Below are positions 1 through 8,436 of a stretch of 64,000 nt of DNA, piece by piece. The notes beneath the pieces are model-generated. The model did not search any database. It saw only the letters and a program-made list of their open reading frames with translations, and was not told the origin of the DNA. The DNA comes from Streptomyces sp. S.PNR 29 (GTDB lineage: Bacteria; Actinomycetota; Actinomycetes; Streptomycetales; Streptomycetaceae), in assembly GCF_030386795.1 (NCBI RefSeq), contig NZ_JANUQM010000009.1, forward strand, positions 185,694-249,693, read 5' to 3'. The position numbers were made by a program, and so were the translations under genes. Position 1 is the first letter of the stretch. Each line of letters starts with the position of its first letter.

Positions 1-27
1 ACAAAACTAGGGCCAAGGGCTACCTGG

Positions 28-42
28 CCCCCCCCCCCCCCC
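28..42. repeat. 15-base poly-C tract just upstream of the first gene
   Basis: An uninterrupted run of fifteen C residues ends three bases before the ATG at 46, exactly where a ribosome binding site would be expected; no purine-rich Shine-Dalgarno sequence is visible there. It may be a true homopolymer (possibly slippery), or an assembly artefact or edge. Its length makes the immediate upstream sequence unreliable. Confidence 0.8.
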
Positions 43-45
43 GCG

Positions 46-1287
46 ATGACCGTGGCGCTCCTCCTCCTACTCGTGTTGTCCGCCCTGTTCGCCGGATGGA
101 CGATCCGCCAGCAGCACCGCCGGCCGTCCGCCACCAACCGCCGACGCGGGACCATCGCCGTGCCCGTCGCGGCCATGGCCGCGATCGGCTGCACCGCCTA
201 CAGCGCGGACACCAGCTGGCGGTTCGCCGCCGACTACCTCGACATGGGCGGCACCACCGAGCGTGTCGCGATGTTCGCCGCCGCCGAGCTCGCCCTGTTC
301 GCCACCGCGCTGATGGCACGCCAGAACCTCAACGGCCCGAAGCAGGCACCCGGTACGCCCGGAACCCTCACCTGGGTCATCAGCGCCGTCCAGATCCTGC
401 CCGCCTACGCCGAGTCCGGGCTGCTCGGCGGCACAGTACGAGCCTTTGTCGGCCCCGTCCTAGCCGCGATTCTCTGGCACCTGGCCATGGGCATCGAACT
501 GCGCCACCACACCCCCGACGCCACCTCACGCAGCCTGGCCGCCATCCTCATCCGCCAGGCACGCGAACGCCTGCTCGCCCGACTCGGCATCGCCGACCAG
601 GACGCCGATGCCGCCCGACTCATCCGCGAGCGCGCGCTGACCGAAGCCGTCGCCCTGATCCTGCGCGCCGAGTCGATGACCGACAAGAAGCGCGGCAAAC
701 GGCAGCAACGACGCCTGACACAGCGCCTGCACCAGGCTCTCGAGCGGGCCGACGTCGACGGCGATCCGCTCCAGGACGAGCTGCTGCTGCGCAAACTCGC
801 CACCCGCAGGCAGGCCCTCGGCCTCGCCTCCCTCACACTGCCGCCACGCTGGCAGGCCCCGGCCTCGTACACCGCCCGCGAATCCGGGCACAGCCGCCCG
901 GGCTCCGCCCGCCCGGAGTCAGCGCCGCGGGCAGAGCAGGACGCTGCCCGCCCGCGGCCTGCCCGTTCGGCGCCAGGGCTGCCCGCCCGGGCAGACACCG
1001 AAGACAGCCCGCCGCTCACGGGCAACACCTCGGGCAGCGCTCCGGGGAGGCGCGAGCGGAAACCGGCTGCCCGGAAGAAGCGCAACAACGGCAAACCCCG
1101 CGCCTCCGACGAGGTCATCCTCAAGTACACCCGCCGCATGTACGAGGAGACCGGCAGCGTCGGACGCGACCGGGTGGAGGACGCCCTGCGCGCCGCCAGC
1201 TACACCGTCTCCAGTGACGACGTCGGAAGAGTCGTCCGTGGATTCAAGGCACAGGTCAAGGCCGATGCCGACGCTCCACCCCGGTGA
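46..1287 (+). CDS. DUF2637/SpdB-like membrane protein of a conjugative element
   Basis: The 413-residue product has an N-terminal hydrophobic helix (about residues 2-18) and further membrane segments around 40-55, 78-95 and 130-150. A long charged cytoplasmic region follows, rich in Arg, Ala and Pro, with a basic patch near 225-245 and another near 340-360. This layout resembles the DUF2637/spread (Spd) proteins that accompany transfer genes on Streptomyces plasmids and integrative elements, where they are thought to help intramycelial spread. It sits 48 bp upstream of mobC in the same direction, which supports a transfer role. The last ~60 residues look like a small helical or winged DNA-binding segment. 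The start is uncertain because a poly-C tract lies directly before the ATG. Family assignment is from architecture and context. Confidence 0.6.
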   Translation: MTVALLLLLVLSALFAGWTIRQQHRRPSATNRRRGTIAVPVAAMAAIGCTAYSADTSWRFAADYLDMGGTTERVAMFAAAELALFATALMARQNLNGPKQAPGTPGTLTWVISAVQILPAYAESGLLGGTVRAFVGPVLAAILWHLAMGIELRHHTPDATSRSLAAILIRQARERLLARLGIADQDADAARLIRERALTEAVALILRAESMTDKKRGKRQQRRLTQRLHQALERADVDGDPLQDELLLRKLATRRQALGLASLTLPPRWQAPASYTARESGHSRPGSARPESAPRAEQDAARPRPARSAPGLPARADTEDSPPLTGNTSGSAPGRRERKPAARKKRNNGKPRASDEVILKYTRRMYEETGSVGRDRVEDALRAASYTVSSDDVGRVVRGFKAQVKADADAPPR

Positions 1288-1335
1288 TCCCCGCAGCACC
1301 AACGCTCCCCACCACTCCCCGACACGGAAGGCCCC

Positions 1336-1986
1336 ATGTACTCTCCGCACGACCCAGGCCCCACCACCCACGAGGACTACCTGCCGATCACCCCTGCCCC
1401 CGGCGGAGCAAGCAATGGCGATGGACCGTCCATGGGCCGGTCCATCGCGAACACCTCCGCCCCGGGGGTGGCGGAGGAGCAGCTCCGGCACGAGGGCGTG
1501 CCGGAGCAGGAGCGGGTGAGCGCCGGCGAACAGCCGACCGGTCTCGTCACGGGGGCCAAGCAGCGTACGCCGCACCGCCGTGCGAACCTCGATGCGCAGC
1601 GTTCCGAGCACGTCACCGCCCGCTTTGCGCCGCATGAGAAGCGCGACATCCAGTCGGCGGCGAAAGCCGAGCACGTGACCATGGCGCGATACATCGCCGA
1701 CGCCACCATGGCCCGCGTCCGCGGTGAGATCACCGTCGCCGCCCCTCGCACTGTCTACGACGATGCGGTCGACGAGCTCGCCACCCAGCGGGCGCAGATC
1801 GCCCGGATCGGCAACAACGTCAACCAGATCGCCCGCCGCCTCAACTCGGGCGGCGATCCACACCCTGTGGACGCCGCGATCCTTCAGCGGGCTGAGCGCC
1901 TGCTCGCCACTGCCCATGACACGGTCCGGGCGATCGACGAGGCGGCTTTCCGGGCAGCCGGGCAGAAGGCGGGTGGCCTGAGGTGA
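1336..1986 (+). CDS. mobC: MobC-family relaxosome accessory protein
   Basis: The 216-residue protein has a low-complexity N-terminal third (about 1-80) and a C-terminal MobC-type domain. The segment at about 152-170 (IARIGNNVNQIARRLNSGG) is the hallmark of MobC proteins, which bind near oriT and help the relaxase melt or access the nick site. The preceding region (about 90-125) resembles a ribbon-helix-helix module. The ATG at 1336 has an ACGGAAGG-type ribosome binding site. The stop overlaps the GTG of the relaxase gene by 4 nt, so the two are translationally coupled. An inverted repeat lies within its 5' coding region (1421-1445). Confidence 0.85.
   Translation: MYSPHDPGPTTHEDYLPITPAPGGASNGDGPSMGRSIANTSAPGVAEEQLRHEGVPEQERVSAGEQPTGLVTGAKQRTPHRRANLDAQRSEHVTARFAPHEKRDIQSAAKAEHVTMARYIADATMARVRGEITVAAPRTVYDDAVDELATQRAQIARIGNNVNQIARRLNSGGDPHPVDAAILQRAERLLATAHDTVRAIDEAAFRAAGQKAGGLR
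1421..1445. repeat. Inverted repeat inside the 5' part of mobC
   Basis: Arms ATGGACCG (1421-1428) and CGGTCCAT (1438-1445) are perfect inverted repeats around a 9-base spacer that itself contains CCATGG. The position near mobC/relaxase fits a relaxosome-related site (oriT arm or MobC operator), but it also lies in coding sequence and could be chance. Confidence 0.35.
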
Positions 1987-3704
1987 TCGCGAACATCGTC
2001 AAGCCGGGCAACAACACCTACGGCGTCCTGGCGTACCTCTTCGACAAGGGCCGCGCCAACGAACACACCGACCAGCACATCGTCGCTTCCTGGGATGACT
2101 TCGTTCCTGACCCCGGCCCGTATGACAGCCCCGGGCACAAGCAGCGGCTCGGCCAGCTCACCAAGGCCCTGGATCTGCGGGTCGAGCAGGCCGGCGACAA
2201 GGCACCCGAGGGGCACGTGTGGCACTGCTCGGTGCGCGCCGCGCCCGAGGACCGCATCCTGACCGATGACGAGTGGGCGACGATCGCCAAGCGCATGGTC
2301 CATGCGACCGGCATCGCGCCGGAGGACGATCCGGACGGCTGCCGGTGGGTGGCCGTGCGCCACGCGGACGACCACATCCACATCGTCGCCACCAAAGTCC
2401 GCGGCGATCTGCGCCCGCCGCGAAACTGGAACGACTACCACCGCGCCATGGCCGAACTCGCCGAGATCGAGAAGGACTTCGGCCTCACCCAGGTTCCGCG
2501 CGGCTCCGAAGCCACCACCGGCACTCCGGCGGCGAAGCGCCCCACCCGCGCCGAGCAGGAGAAGGCCAAACGGCTGGGCCACCACAAGACGGCTCGCGAG
2601 CAGCTGCGGCACACCGTACGCACCGCGCTCTCCCACGCGAAGGACCTGGACGAGTTCTTCAACCTGCTCGCCGACGCCAGCCTTCAGGTCGAAACGCGCA
2701 CTCTGCCCTCCGGCGACCTCGGCGGCTACAAGGTCGCCCTGCCTGACGACGGCACACCCATCTGGTACTCCGGCTCCAGCCTCGCCACCGACCTGTCACT
2801 CCCGAAGATCCAGCAGCGTCTGGCCGCCACCGAAGCGCACACCGCCACGGCAACCTCACCAGCCGGCCACTACCGCCGCAGCCCTTGGCACCAGGCCACC
2901 GCTGCCGCAGAACGCATCCCCCACCACCTCGATCACGCCGACGACAGCGCTGCACAAGCCCACCTGACCATCCTCAGCGAAGTCCTCTACGCCTTGCCCG
3001 CCCACGCCCCCATCCACCTCAAGGCCGAACTACACCGCGCCGCCGTCGCCTTCGAGCACGCCGCCCACACCCGTGCCCACGCCGACCACCAGCACGCCCG
3101 CGCCCTGCGCGGCGCTCTGAAAGCCATGCGCTACCAGCCCGCGGACCACACCGGCCTGGCCATGCTCCTGGACGCCGCCATCCTCGTCGTCCTCGCAGCC
3201 CAGCGCCGCAGCGCGCTGCACCACCACGACCGGCAGGTGGCCGCCGCCCGGCAAACGCTCATCCATCTCCAGGCCGCCTACGAACAGATCGCCCCCACCG
3301 GCCTCGCCGTACTCGCCAGGCGCTGCCCTTCCGACAGCACTGTCCACCGGTACGCCGGAATCCTGCACGAGGTCCTGCCCTCCCACTCCGGACAGATCCT
3401 CACCGAGGCTGCCTGGCCCGCACTCACAGCCGCCCTCGCCGCCACCGAAGCCGCAGGCCACAACCCCGCAGCCGTCCTCCGACAGGCAGCCCAGCAACGC
3501 TCCTTGAGCGACGCTAAATCGGCATCCGAAGTTCTCGTCTGGCGCATTCAACGACTCGGCGACCGGCACGCCCCCGGCCCAGGTGCACGAGCCGCACAAG
3601 CCCGTAGCCCTCACATCCCCGACGTCCTGTCCACAGCGCGAGCCACCGCCGCGACACCCCCCACATCCACGCCACCGACACCGGGCACTCACCGGCCGCG
3701 GTGA
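1983..3704 (+). CDS. Relaxase / mobilization nuclease
   Basis: This 573-residue protein is a relaxase of the Relaxase/Mobilisation nuclease domain family (PF03432 type). It nicks one strand at oriT and carries it to the recipient. The opening MIANIVKPGNNTYGVLAYLF is the usual N-terminus of the family. The three-histidine metal site is seen as RHADDHIHIV at about residues 126-135; the catalytic tyrosine was not assigned. The C-terminal 300 residues are Ala/His-rich and helical with no recognised domain. The GTG start at 1983 overlaps the mobC stop by 4 nt. With the upstream membrane protein and MobC it forms a transfer module. No coupling ATPase or integrase is visible in the window. Confidence 0.85.
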   Translation: MIANIVKPGNNTYGVLAYLFDKGRANEHTDQHIVASWDDFVPDPGPYDSPGHKQRLGQLTKALDLRVEQAGDKAPEGHVWHCSVRAAPEDRILTDDEWATIAKRMVHATGIAPEDDPDGCRWVAVRHADDHIHIVATKVRGDLRPPRNWNDYHRAMAELAEIEKDFGLTQVPRGSEATTGTPAAKRPTRAEQEKAKRLGHHKTAREQLRHTVRTALSHAKDLDEFFNLLADASLQVETRTLPSGDLGGYKVALPDDGTPIWYSGSSLATDLSLPKIQQRLAATEAHTATATSPAGHYRRSPWHQATAAAERIPHHLDHADDSAAQAHLTILSEVLYALPAHAPIHLKAELHRAAVAFEHAAHTRAHADHQHARALRGALKAMRYQPADHTGLAMLLDAAILVVLAAQRRSALHHHDRQVAAARQTLIHLQAAYEQIAPTGLAVLARRCPSDSTVHRYAGILHEVLPSHSGQILTEAAWPALTAALAATEAAGHNPAAVLRQAAQQRSLSDAKSASEVLVWRIQRLGDRHAPGPGARAAQARSPHIPDVLSTARATAATPPTSTPPTPGTHRPR

Positions 3705-3716
3705 GCACCAGCCCGC

Positions 3717-4007
3717 TTACACGGCGGCCCCGCACGCCTCGCACCCGCTACCGAGAACCACCGGCGGCGAGCAGGGCGCCGCTTGAGGACGTCGTTCTTC
3801 GGGACCGTGCCGTACTTGCGGCGACGGGGTCCTTGGCTGCCGCGCGGGCCTGGCGGCCGACGGGGACAACCACCGCCACACCGTCCGCTCGCTCGCCCCG
3901 GCGCTGCAGGCGACGGTCCGTACGTGCGCGGCCGTCAGCACGCCGTCGGCGCGCAGCTCCTCAAGCCGCCGCACCGCCGCCTTCACCTCCACCGCGATCT
4001 CGGCCAC
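3717..4007 (-). pseudogene. N-terminal fragment of an HTH/Mu-type transposase
   Basis: A GTG-started frame reads as an opening helical segment followed by a helix-turn-helix ending in GASERTVWRWL, the typical start of large Streptomyces integrase-core transposases. The similarity is lost after about residue 50 and the catalytic DDE core is absent, so this is a truncated or frameshifted remnant downstream of the relaxase and convergent to it. The assignment rests on a short stretch. Confidence 0.4.
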
Positions 4008-4339
4008 GGACCGAAGTGTCAGTGGGATGCCGCCGCTCCGGGGAGCCCCGCGGCACTACCTCCGCCCGAGCAGGTGAACCCCGGCCGAACCGGTTGCGCC
4101 GGTGCCCGGATCGCCGCTAGTCCGGGGCGAGTGGAACGCCGTTCCGGAAACCACCGATTCCGGGACGGCCGCCCGAACGACCGGGCCACCGACGGGGGCC
4201 GCCCCGAAAGGCGTCCCGAAACCGAAGGTTGCCCGGAGGAAGCGGGACGCGTATTCGGGGCGCGATCGTCGTAGCGTCGATGCAGTCGCACGGGAGGACG
4301 CCGGGCGGGTGCGGGACAGTCGAACGGAAGGATCAGGTT
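4008..4339. other. Intergenic stretch without a supported gene
   Basis: About 330 bp between a transposase scrap and the DUF3223 gene. Reading frames here are short and lack recognisable motifs. The ribosome binding site of the downstream gene (GGAAGGAT) lies at its right end. No convincing promoter or terminator was identified. Confidence 0.5.
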
Positions 4340-4990
4340 GTGGCTGAGTTCTGGATTGGGCATCGCAGGTACCGGACGAAGGGGGAAGCGCGGGAGGCGG
4401 TCCGCGAGGTGCTGTACCGGTACACGGTGGGCAGCACCGTAGACGAGGAGGAGGATCACCTGCTTCTGCTGGACCTCCTCGACATGCACCACGAAGCGGA
4501 CGACAAGATCGGTCCGGGAGTCGAAGCCTTCGCGATCGCGCCGCCGCAGCGCGGCCCGTACCCCGGCTTCGAGGTGATCCGTACGGACGGGAGCCGCATC
4601 GACTTCTCGTACCAAACGTGCCTGAAGCCTCCGACCTATCGCCAGCAAGTCCTGAACGTCATGCGGGACGAGGTCAAGTCGGCCACCAACGCCTACTTCG
4701 AATCCCGGAAGGCCGCGGGCTCCCTCGTCTCGGACCAGTCCGGTACGCCGCTGGAGAGCACGAACACCGCCGTGAGCTACTTCCGCGGGCCCTCATTCGT
4801 GGACATCGCCGAGGAGTTCGCCGAGACCGTGGGCGGGTGGGAGTCGATCGAGATGACTCCATCGACCGAGCCCGGACTCGGACGGTTCAAGGACCGCGAC
4901 TTGGCCGATCGGTGGTTCAGTCACCACCAGGAGCGCGCCGTGCTCGGGCTCCTTTCCACGCAGGAGAACCAGCGCCGTCCGCGCAGGTGA
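4340..4990 (+). CDS. DUF3223 (DCL-like) domain protein
   Basis: The 216-residue product carries a DUF3223/DCL-like domain in residues ~5-125. It shows the pattern of a helix pair ending HHEADDKIGPGVEAF, then GFEVIRTDGSRIDFSY and a terminal Cys, as in plant DCL-type proteins and bacterial DUF3223 proteins of unknown biochemical function. The C-terminal ~90 residues are unassigned. A GTG at 4340 is preferred over a TTG 111 bp upstream because GGAAGGAT sits about 7 bases before it. It stands alone between a relaxase region and a broken recombinase, so it is best read as mobile-element cargo. Role unknown. Confidence 0.6.
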   Translation: MAEFWIGHRRYRTKGEAREAVREVLYRYTVGSTVDEEEDHLLLLDLLDMHHEADDKIGPGVEAFAIAPPQRGPYPGFEVIRTDGSRIDFSYQTCLKPPTYRQQVLNVMRDEVKSATNAYFESRKAAGSLVSDQSGTPLESTNTAVSYFRGPSFVDIAEEFAETVGGWESIEMTPSTEPGLGRFKDRDLADRWFSHHQERAVLGLLSTQENQRRPRR

Positions 4991-5059
4991 GACTCCCTTT
5001 TCGTGACTCCGGCCCACCCCCAGTGGCATGGCGGACCGGAGCACGGCCCATCGAAAGGT

Positions 5060-5928
5060 ATGGAACACATGGACGGCGACCTGGACGAGATCGCCCGCGC
5101 CGAGCTCGTCGAGCGCGAGCCATGCCCGCGCCGCGGGGCGCCGCCCGGGGCGGTGTGCCGGACGAACGCGTCGTCGCCGTCGACTACCACACCGGCCGCT
5201 ACGCGAAGATTCCCGCGTTCAAGTCCGGGCCCGCGATCCGCACCCCGGCTGCCCGCGGGCCCGGCTGCATCTGGGAGCCCAGCCCCGAACCCGACCTCGC
5301 CGTCGGCTCCGCGCTCGCGCGGGCCGGCGACCGCATCGGCTATGCCCGGGTCTCCAGCAAGGGCCAGGACCTCGCCGGGCAGGTCCGCCTTCTCAGGGAA
5401 GCCGGCTGCGTCTGGATCCACGTCGAGAAGATCGGCACCCGCGAGAAGATCCGCCCCGAGTACAACGCGGCGCTCGCCGACCTACGCCCGGCCGACACCC
5501 TCACCGTCACCACGCTCGACCGCCTCGGCCGCAACGTGATCGAGCTCATCACCTCCGCGCAGGACCTCGCCGAACGCGACCGCCGCCTGAAATCCTTGGC
5601 GGTCCCCTGTCCGGCATCTACGACCCGCAGGGCGCGGGCAAGGTCCTCTGCGTGGTGTTCGCCGCGATGGCGGAGGTCGAGCGGGAGTTCATCCGCGAGC
5701 GGACCCTGATCGGCCTGGACACCGCCGCGGCCAACGGCAACCAGGACGGCGGCCCGCCCCCCGGCCGTCGACGCCGACATGCTCGCCGTCGCCCTGCGCC
5801 GCCGCGACGCCAAGGAGTCCGTCACCGCCATCGCTGAGCACCTTGGAGTCGGCCACTCCACCCTTTACCGGACCCTGACCACGTACGACGAAGCGATCGC
5901 CACCAGCCGCGAGCCCGACAGCCCGTGA
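5060..5928 (+). pseudogene. Serine recombinase (resolvase) with N-terminal zinc finger, three frameshifts
   Basis: Read across frames, this locus encodes a Cys-motif domain (EPCPRRGAPPGAVCRT, where the usual CxxC has become CPRR), a linker with YHTGRYAKIPA, a resolvase catalytic domain (IGYARVSSKGQD, with the nucleophilic Ser and LDRLGRN), the FAAMAEVEREFIRERT helix and a C-terminal helix-turn-helix (VTAIAEHLGVGHSTLYR). The frame changes near 5165, near 5592 and near 5755, so no single frame encodes it all. Two of the shifts lie in C/G-rich or short homopolymer contexts, so sequencing error is possible, but as written the gene is broken. It would have been the site-specific recombinase or invertase of an inserted element. 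Confidence 0.75.
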
Positions 5929-6050
5929 ACGGCTCTTGCTTGGGGCGATGGGAGTGTGCTGAGGCGTAGGGTGTGCAGGGCAGATTGCGTCTGCCCACTC
6001 CGAGCCATGATGGCCCACACCATCGTGCCGGCGAAGACAAGGTTCCCCGA

Positions 6051-6440
6051 ATGACCTACCGACAGATCACTCCGCCGACCTTGGCCGAGGTGATGCAGCA
6101 GCATCCGCAGCTCGGCTCCTTCGGCATCGGGGTCTTCGACTCCTCGCGAAAGACGGCCAAGCAGCGCCAAGCCGAGCTTGCCGCCGACCGCGAAGAGTTG
6201 GCCGGTCGCGAGGCCATCGTGATGGAGACGGCCGCATGGCTGTGGGAGAACATCACGGCGATCGAAGCACCTACCGTCAGCAGCTACACCGTGCTCCACG
6301 CGATGCAACGGGCAACCAGCAGGTACGTCAAAAATGGCGAGCTCATCGCCGCCGCTCTCATCGCTGGCTACAGCTTCGAGTACGACCAGCCCAACGTGCT
6401 ATTCGGCATGAGCGACCGGGATCTGAAGGAGATGAATTGA
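6051..6440 (+). CDS. Small hypothetical protein
   Basis: The 129-residue product starts MTYRQITPPTLAEVMQQHPQ. It is mostly helical, with a charged stretch of Lys/Arg/Glu at about 25-55 and an aromatic motif AAWLWENI near 62. I do not recognise a family. The ATG at 6051 is chosen over an in-frame upstream start at 5973 because the longer version adds a Pro/His-rich tail resembling non-coding translation. It lies alone after the broken recombinase, in the direction of the transfer genes. It could be a small regulatory or antitoxin-like protein, but nothing in the sequence proves this. Confidence 0.5.
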   Translation: MTYRQITPPTLAEVMQQHPQLGSFGIGVFDSSRKTAKQRQAELAADREELAGREAIVMETAAWLWENITAIEAPTVSSYTVLHAMQRATSRYVKNGELIAAALIAGYSFEYDQPNVLFGMSDRDLKEMN

Positions 6441-6570
6441 GCGCCTCAGCAAGGATCCTTCCGGCCGTCTGAACAGGCGCAAAGGGACTTTGTGAGGGAG
6501 TCTTTCGTCGTAGCCGCCATGGTTGGTGGCCATGCCCGCCATACTCCCGACACTGACAGAAGCCGTGTCG

Positions 6571-6963
6571 TCAGGCACTGACAATCCGATGTCGCCCAAC
6601 ACCCTCTTCGAGAGTGGGGTGGAACCGGTCGACGGTACCGGAGTGGCGGTTGAACCAGGCCGCATCCAGGCCGGGCGCCTTCGTCTCCTGGCCCGCCCGA
6701 CAACGCAGCCACACCGAGTCGTCGCGCATGCAGAAGACGATCCAGTCCCGGTACGCACCGCATCCCGGGCATGTACGGACCTCGCCGTCGACGACGAGCG
6801 GCTGCGGCCAGCGCATCATCACCCCGGCCACCTCATGGCGCGACGGCACCCGCAACTCCGGCGGCAGGAAACGAGGCACTACCGTTTCCTCCTCGGCAGG
6901 GGCCTGTGTGATCAGCTCGGGGCAGTCGGGCCACGGCCGTGCGGACTGCAGCCGCAGGAGCAA
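6571..6963 (-). CDS. Hypothetical protein with Cys pair, next to DUF317 gene
   Basis: A 130-residue product with a CPGCGAYRDW motif in the middle (about residues 65-75) followed by further Cys residues and Trp-rich segments, suggesting a small metal-binding fold. It lies downstream of, and on the same strand as, the DUF317 gene with about 190 bp between. Such pairs are common on Streptomyces mobile elements. The true start may differ, since no strong ribosome binding site was seen. Function unknown. Confidence 0.5.
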   Translation of the reverse strand: MLLRLQSARPWPDCPELITQAPAEEETVVPRFLPPELRVPSRHEVAGVMMRWPQPLVVDGEVRTCPGCGAYRDWIVFCMRDDSVWLRCRAGQETKAPGLDAAWFNRHSGTVDRFHPTLEEGVGRHRIVSA

Positions 6964-7150
6964 CTCGTGGCCCGCTCACTGGGCTTCACGGAACGCGCGG
7001 TCCTCGCGAGTGCGTCGAAAGAACAAGACTCTCTACTTTCTCAGTCATAGGGCAGGCGCGGGGGGACGCTCCTCATACGTCTGGCCGGCTGCAACTCGGG
7101 GAGATTCGGTGACGGGCCACACAACAACGGCTCCTCTGCGGCAGGTGTTG

Positions 7151-8179
7151 TCAGCTGCGGCGGACGATAGTGAGACGCCCCTCCGCGATCTCGGGCACAG
7201 TGTGGCGAGGCACCGGCACCGGGGAGGCGAGCGAGGAGGCGAACACGGCGACCAGGTCATGGGGGACGCTGGCGCTGAAGCTGGCGCACCACAGATACGG
7301 CGCACCGGGCACGGGCTCCGCCCACGCCTGCCAACCCACCAAATCCGGCCGCGGGTCGGCGTCCTCGATGAACGGCGGCAGCATCTCCAGAGAGACGCAG
7401 GAGGAGAACCCTGGGTCCGTGGCAGTGGCGTGAGGACGGTCCACGTCGCGGATCCAGCCCCGGACACTGAGCGCGCCGAGGACCGTCTCGGGCTCCTTGA
7501 AGGCGACGTCGGGCGCCTCACGGGCGTCGAGTGCCATGAGGAGATCGGCGAGCGCCTCGTAGGAGACGCCGGTGGTGAAGTACGCGTTCCACTCCGGCAT
7601 CGCGGAGGCGGCATGCGCGCGGGCGCTCAGCTGCCAGGCGACGGGCAGGCCGCCCAGCTCGAACGGGTAGGCCGCGAGGATCCACTCGGCGCCACGCAGC
7701 CCGTCCGGGCTTACGTACAGAAGGGTGTGACGGGAGGTGGGCCATATGCGCCAGCCGAGGTCGGACAGGATGTCGCCGATCCGTTCGGCGAGCACACCGT
7801 CGTCGCCGGCCAAATGACGCGGGGTGACCCAATACACCGGGTCCGGCAAGTCCGGTCGGGAGCGGTGACTGGGGTGGTGCGGGAGCAGGGGCGCCTCCAA
7901 GAGCTCGTGGGGGTAGAACACTGGCCGTCCAGGATCATCGGCATCACTTCGCTGACCAGGTCTTCCGACAAGGTGTTGGAGGGTGACATGGCTGTGCGGC
8001 TGTTCGCCAGTCGTTTCGGGGTCTTTCCTGTCTGCCTGCGGCGAACTACTGGAAAGATAGACAGGATTACCCAAAGAGGCGGGCCGCGCCCAACGCAGCT
8101 CCGGCGTGTGATCGCCAGCGGCATACGCCGCGGTGGCCCAGGACGGGCGGCCGCCGATGGCACGCAGCGCGGTCCACAT
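7151..8179 (-). CDS. DUF317 domain protein
   Basis: The 342-residue protein contains two copies of the Streptomyces DUF317-type pattern. The first begins near VYWVTPRHLAGD with a following GWRIWPTSRHTLLYVSPDG (about 120-165). The second ends with a strand-rich part that includes PYLWCASFSASVPHDLVAVFASSLASPVPVPR near the C-terminus. DUF317 proteins are abundant in Streptomyces and often accompany integrative plasmids; their molecular role is not known. The first ~100 residues are poorly conserved and the start could be further in. It is divergent from the NB-ARC/TPR gene at 8437, leaving about 260 bp for two promoters. Confidence 0.65.
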   Translation of the reverse strand: MWTALRAIGGRPSWATAAYAAGDHTPELRWARPASLGNPVYLSSSSPQADRKDPETTGEQPHSHVTLQHLVGRPGQRSDADDPGRPVFYPHELLEAPLLPHHPSHRSRPDLPDPVYWVTPRHLAGDDGVLAERIGDILSDLGWRIWPTSRHTLLYVSPDGLRGAEWILAAYPFELGGLPVAWQLSARAHAASAMPEWNAYFTTGVSYEALADLLMALDAREAPDVAFKEPETVLGALSVRGWIRDVDRPHATATDPGFSSCVSLEMLPPFIEDADPRPDLVGWQAWAEPVPGAPYLWCASFSASVPHDLVAVFASSLASPVPVPRHTVPEIAEGRLTIVRRS

Positions 8180-8436
8180 CCCGCACTTGATCGACTAGCC
8201 TGGGAAGTCCTGGCCCTGCCGTTGTCGTAGCCGACAGCGCGCCTTGCGGAAGCGGGTGCACCCCATGGCTCAGACGCGCCCTTGACCAAGGTCTACGAGG
8301 ACTGTTCCGTTAGGGAAGTTGGTGCGTTCTACTCGGGGGTTGCCTTCGTGACCAGGTCGGTTGGCAGTGCGTGGTGTCTCGTCAGCGGCACCAGGGGGGA
8401 ATCGGCCGCTCCCCCAGCTGCTGCTGGGGCCTCCGT

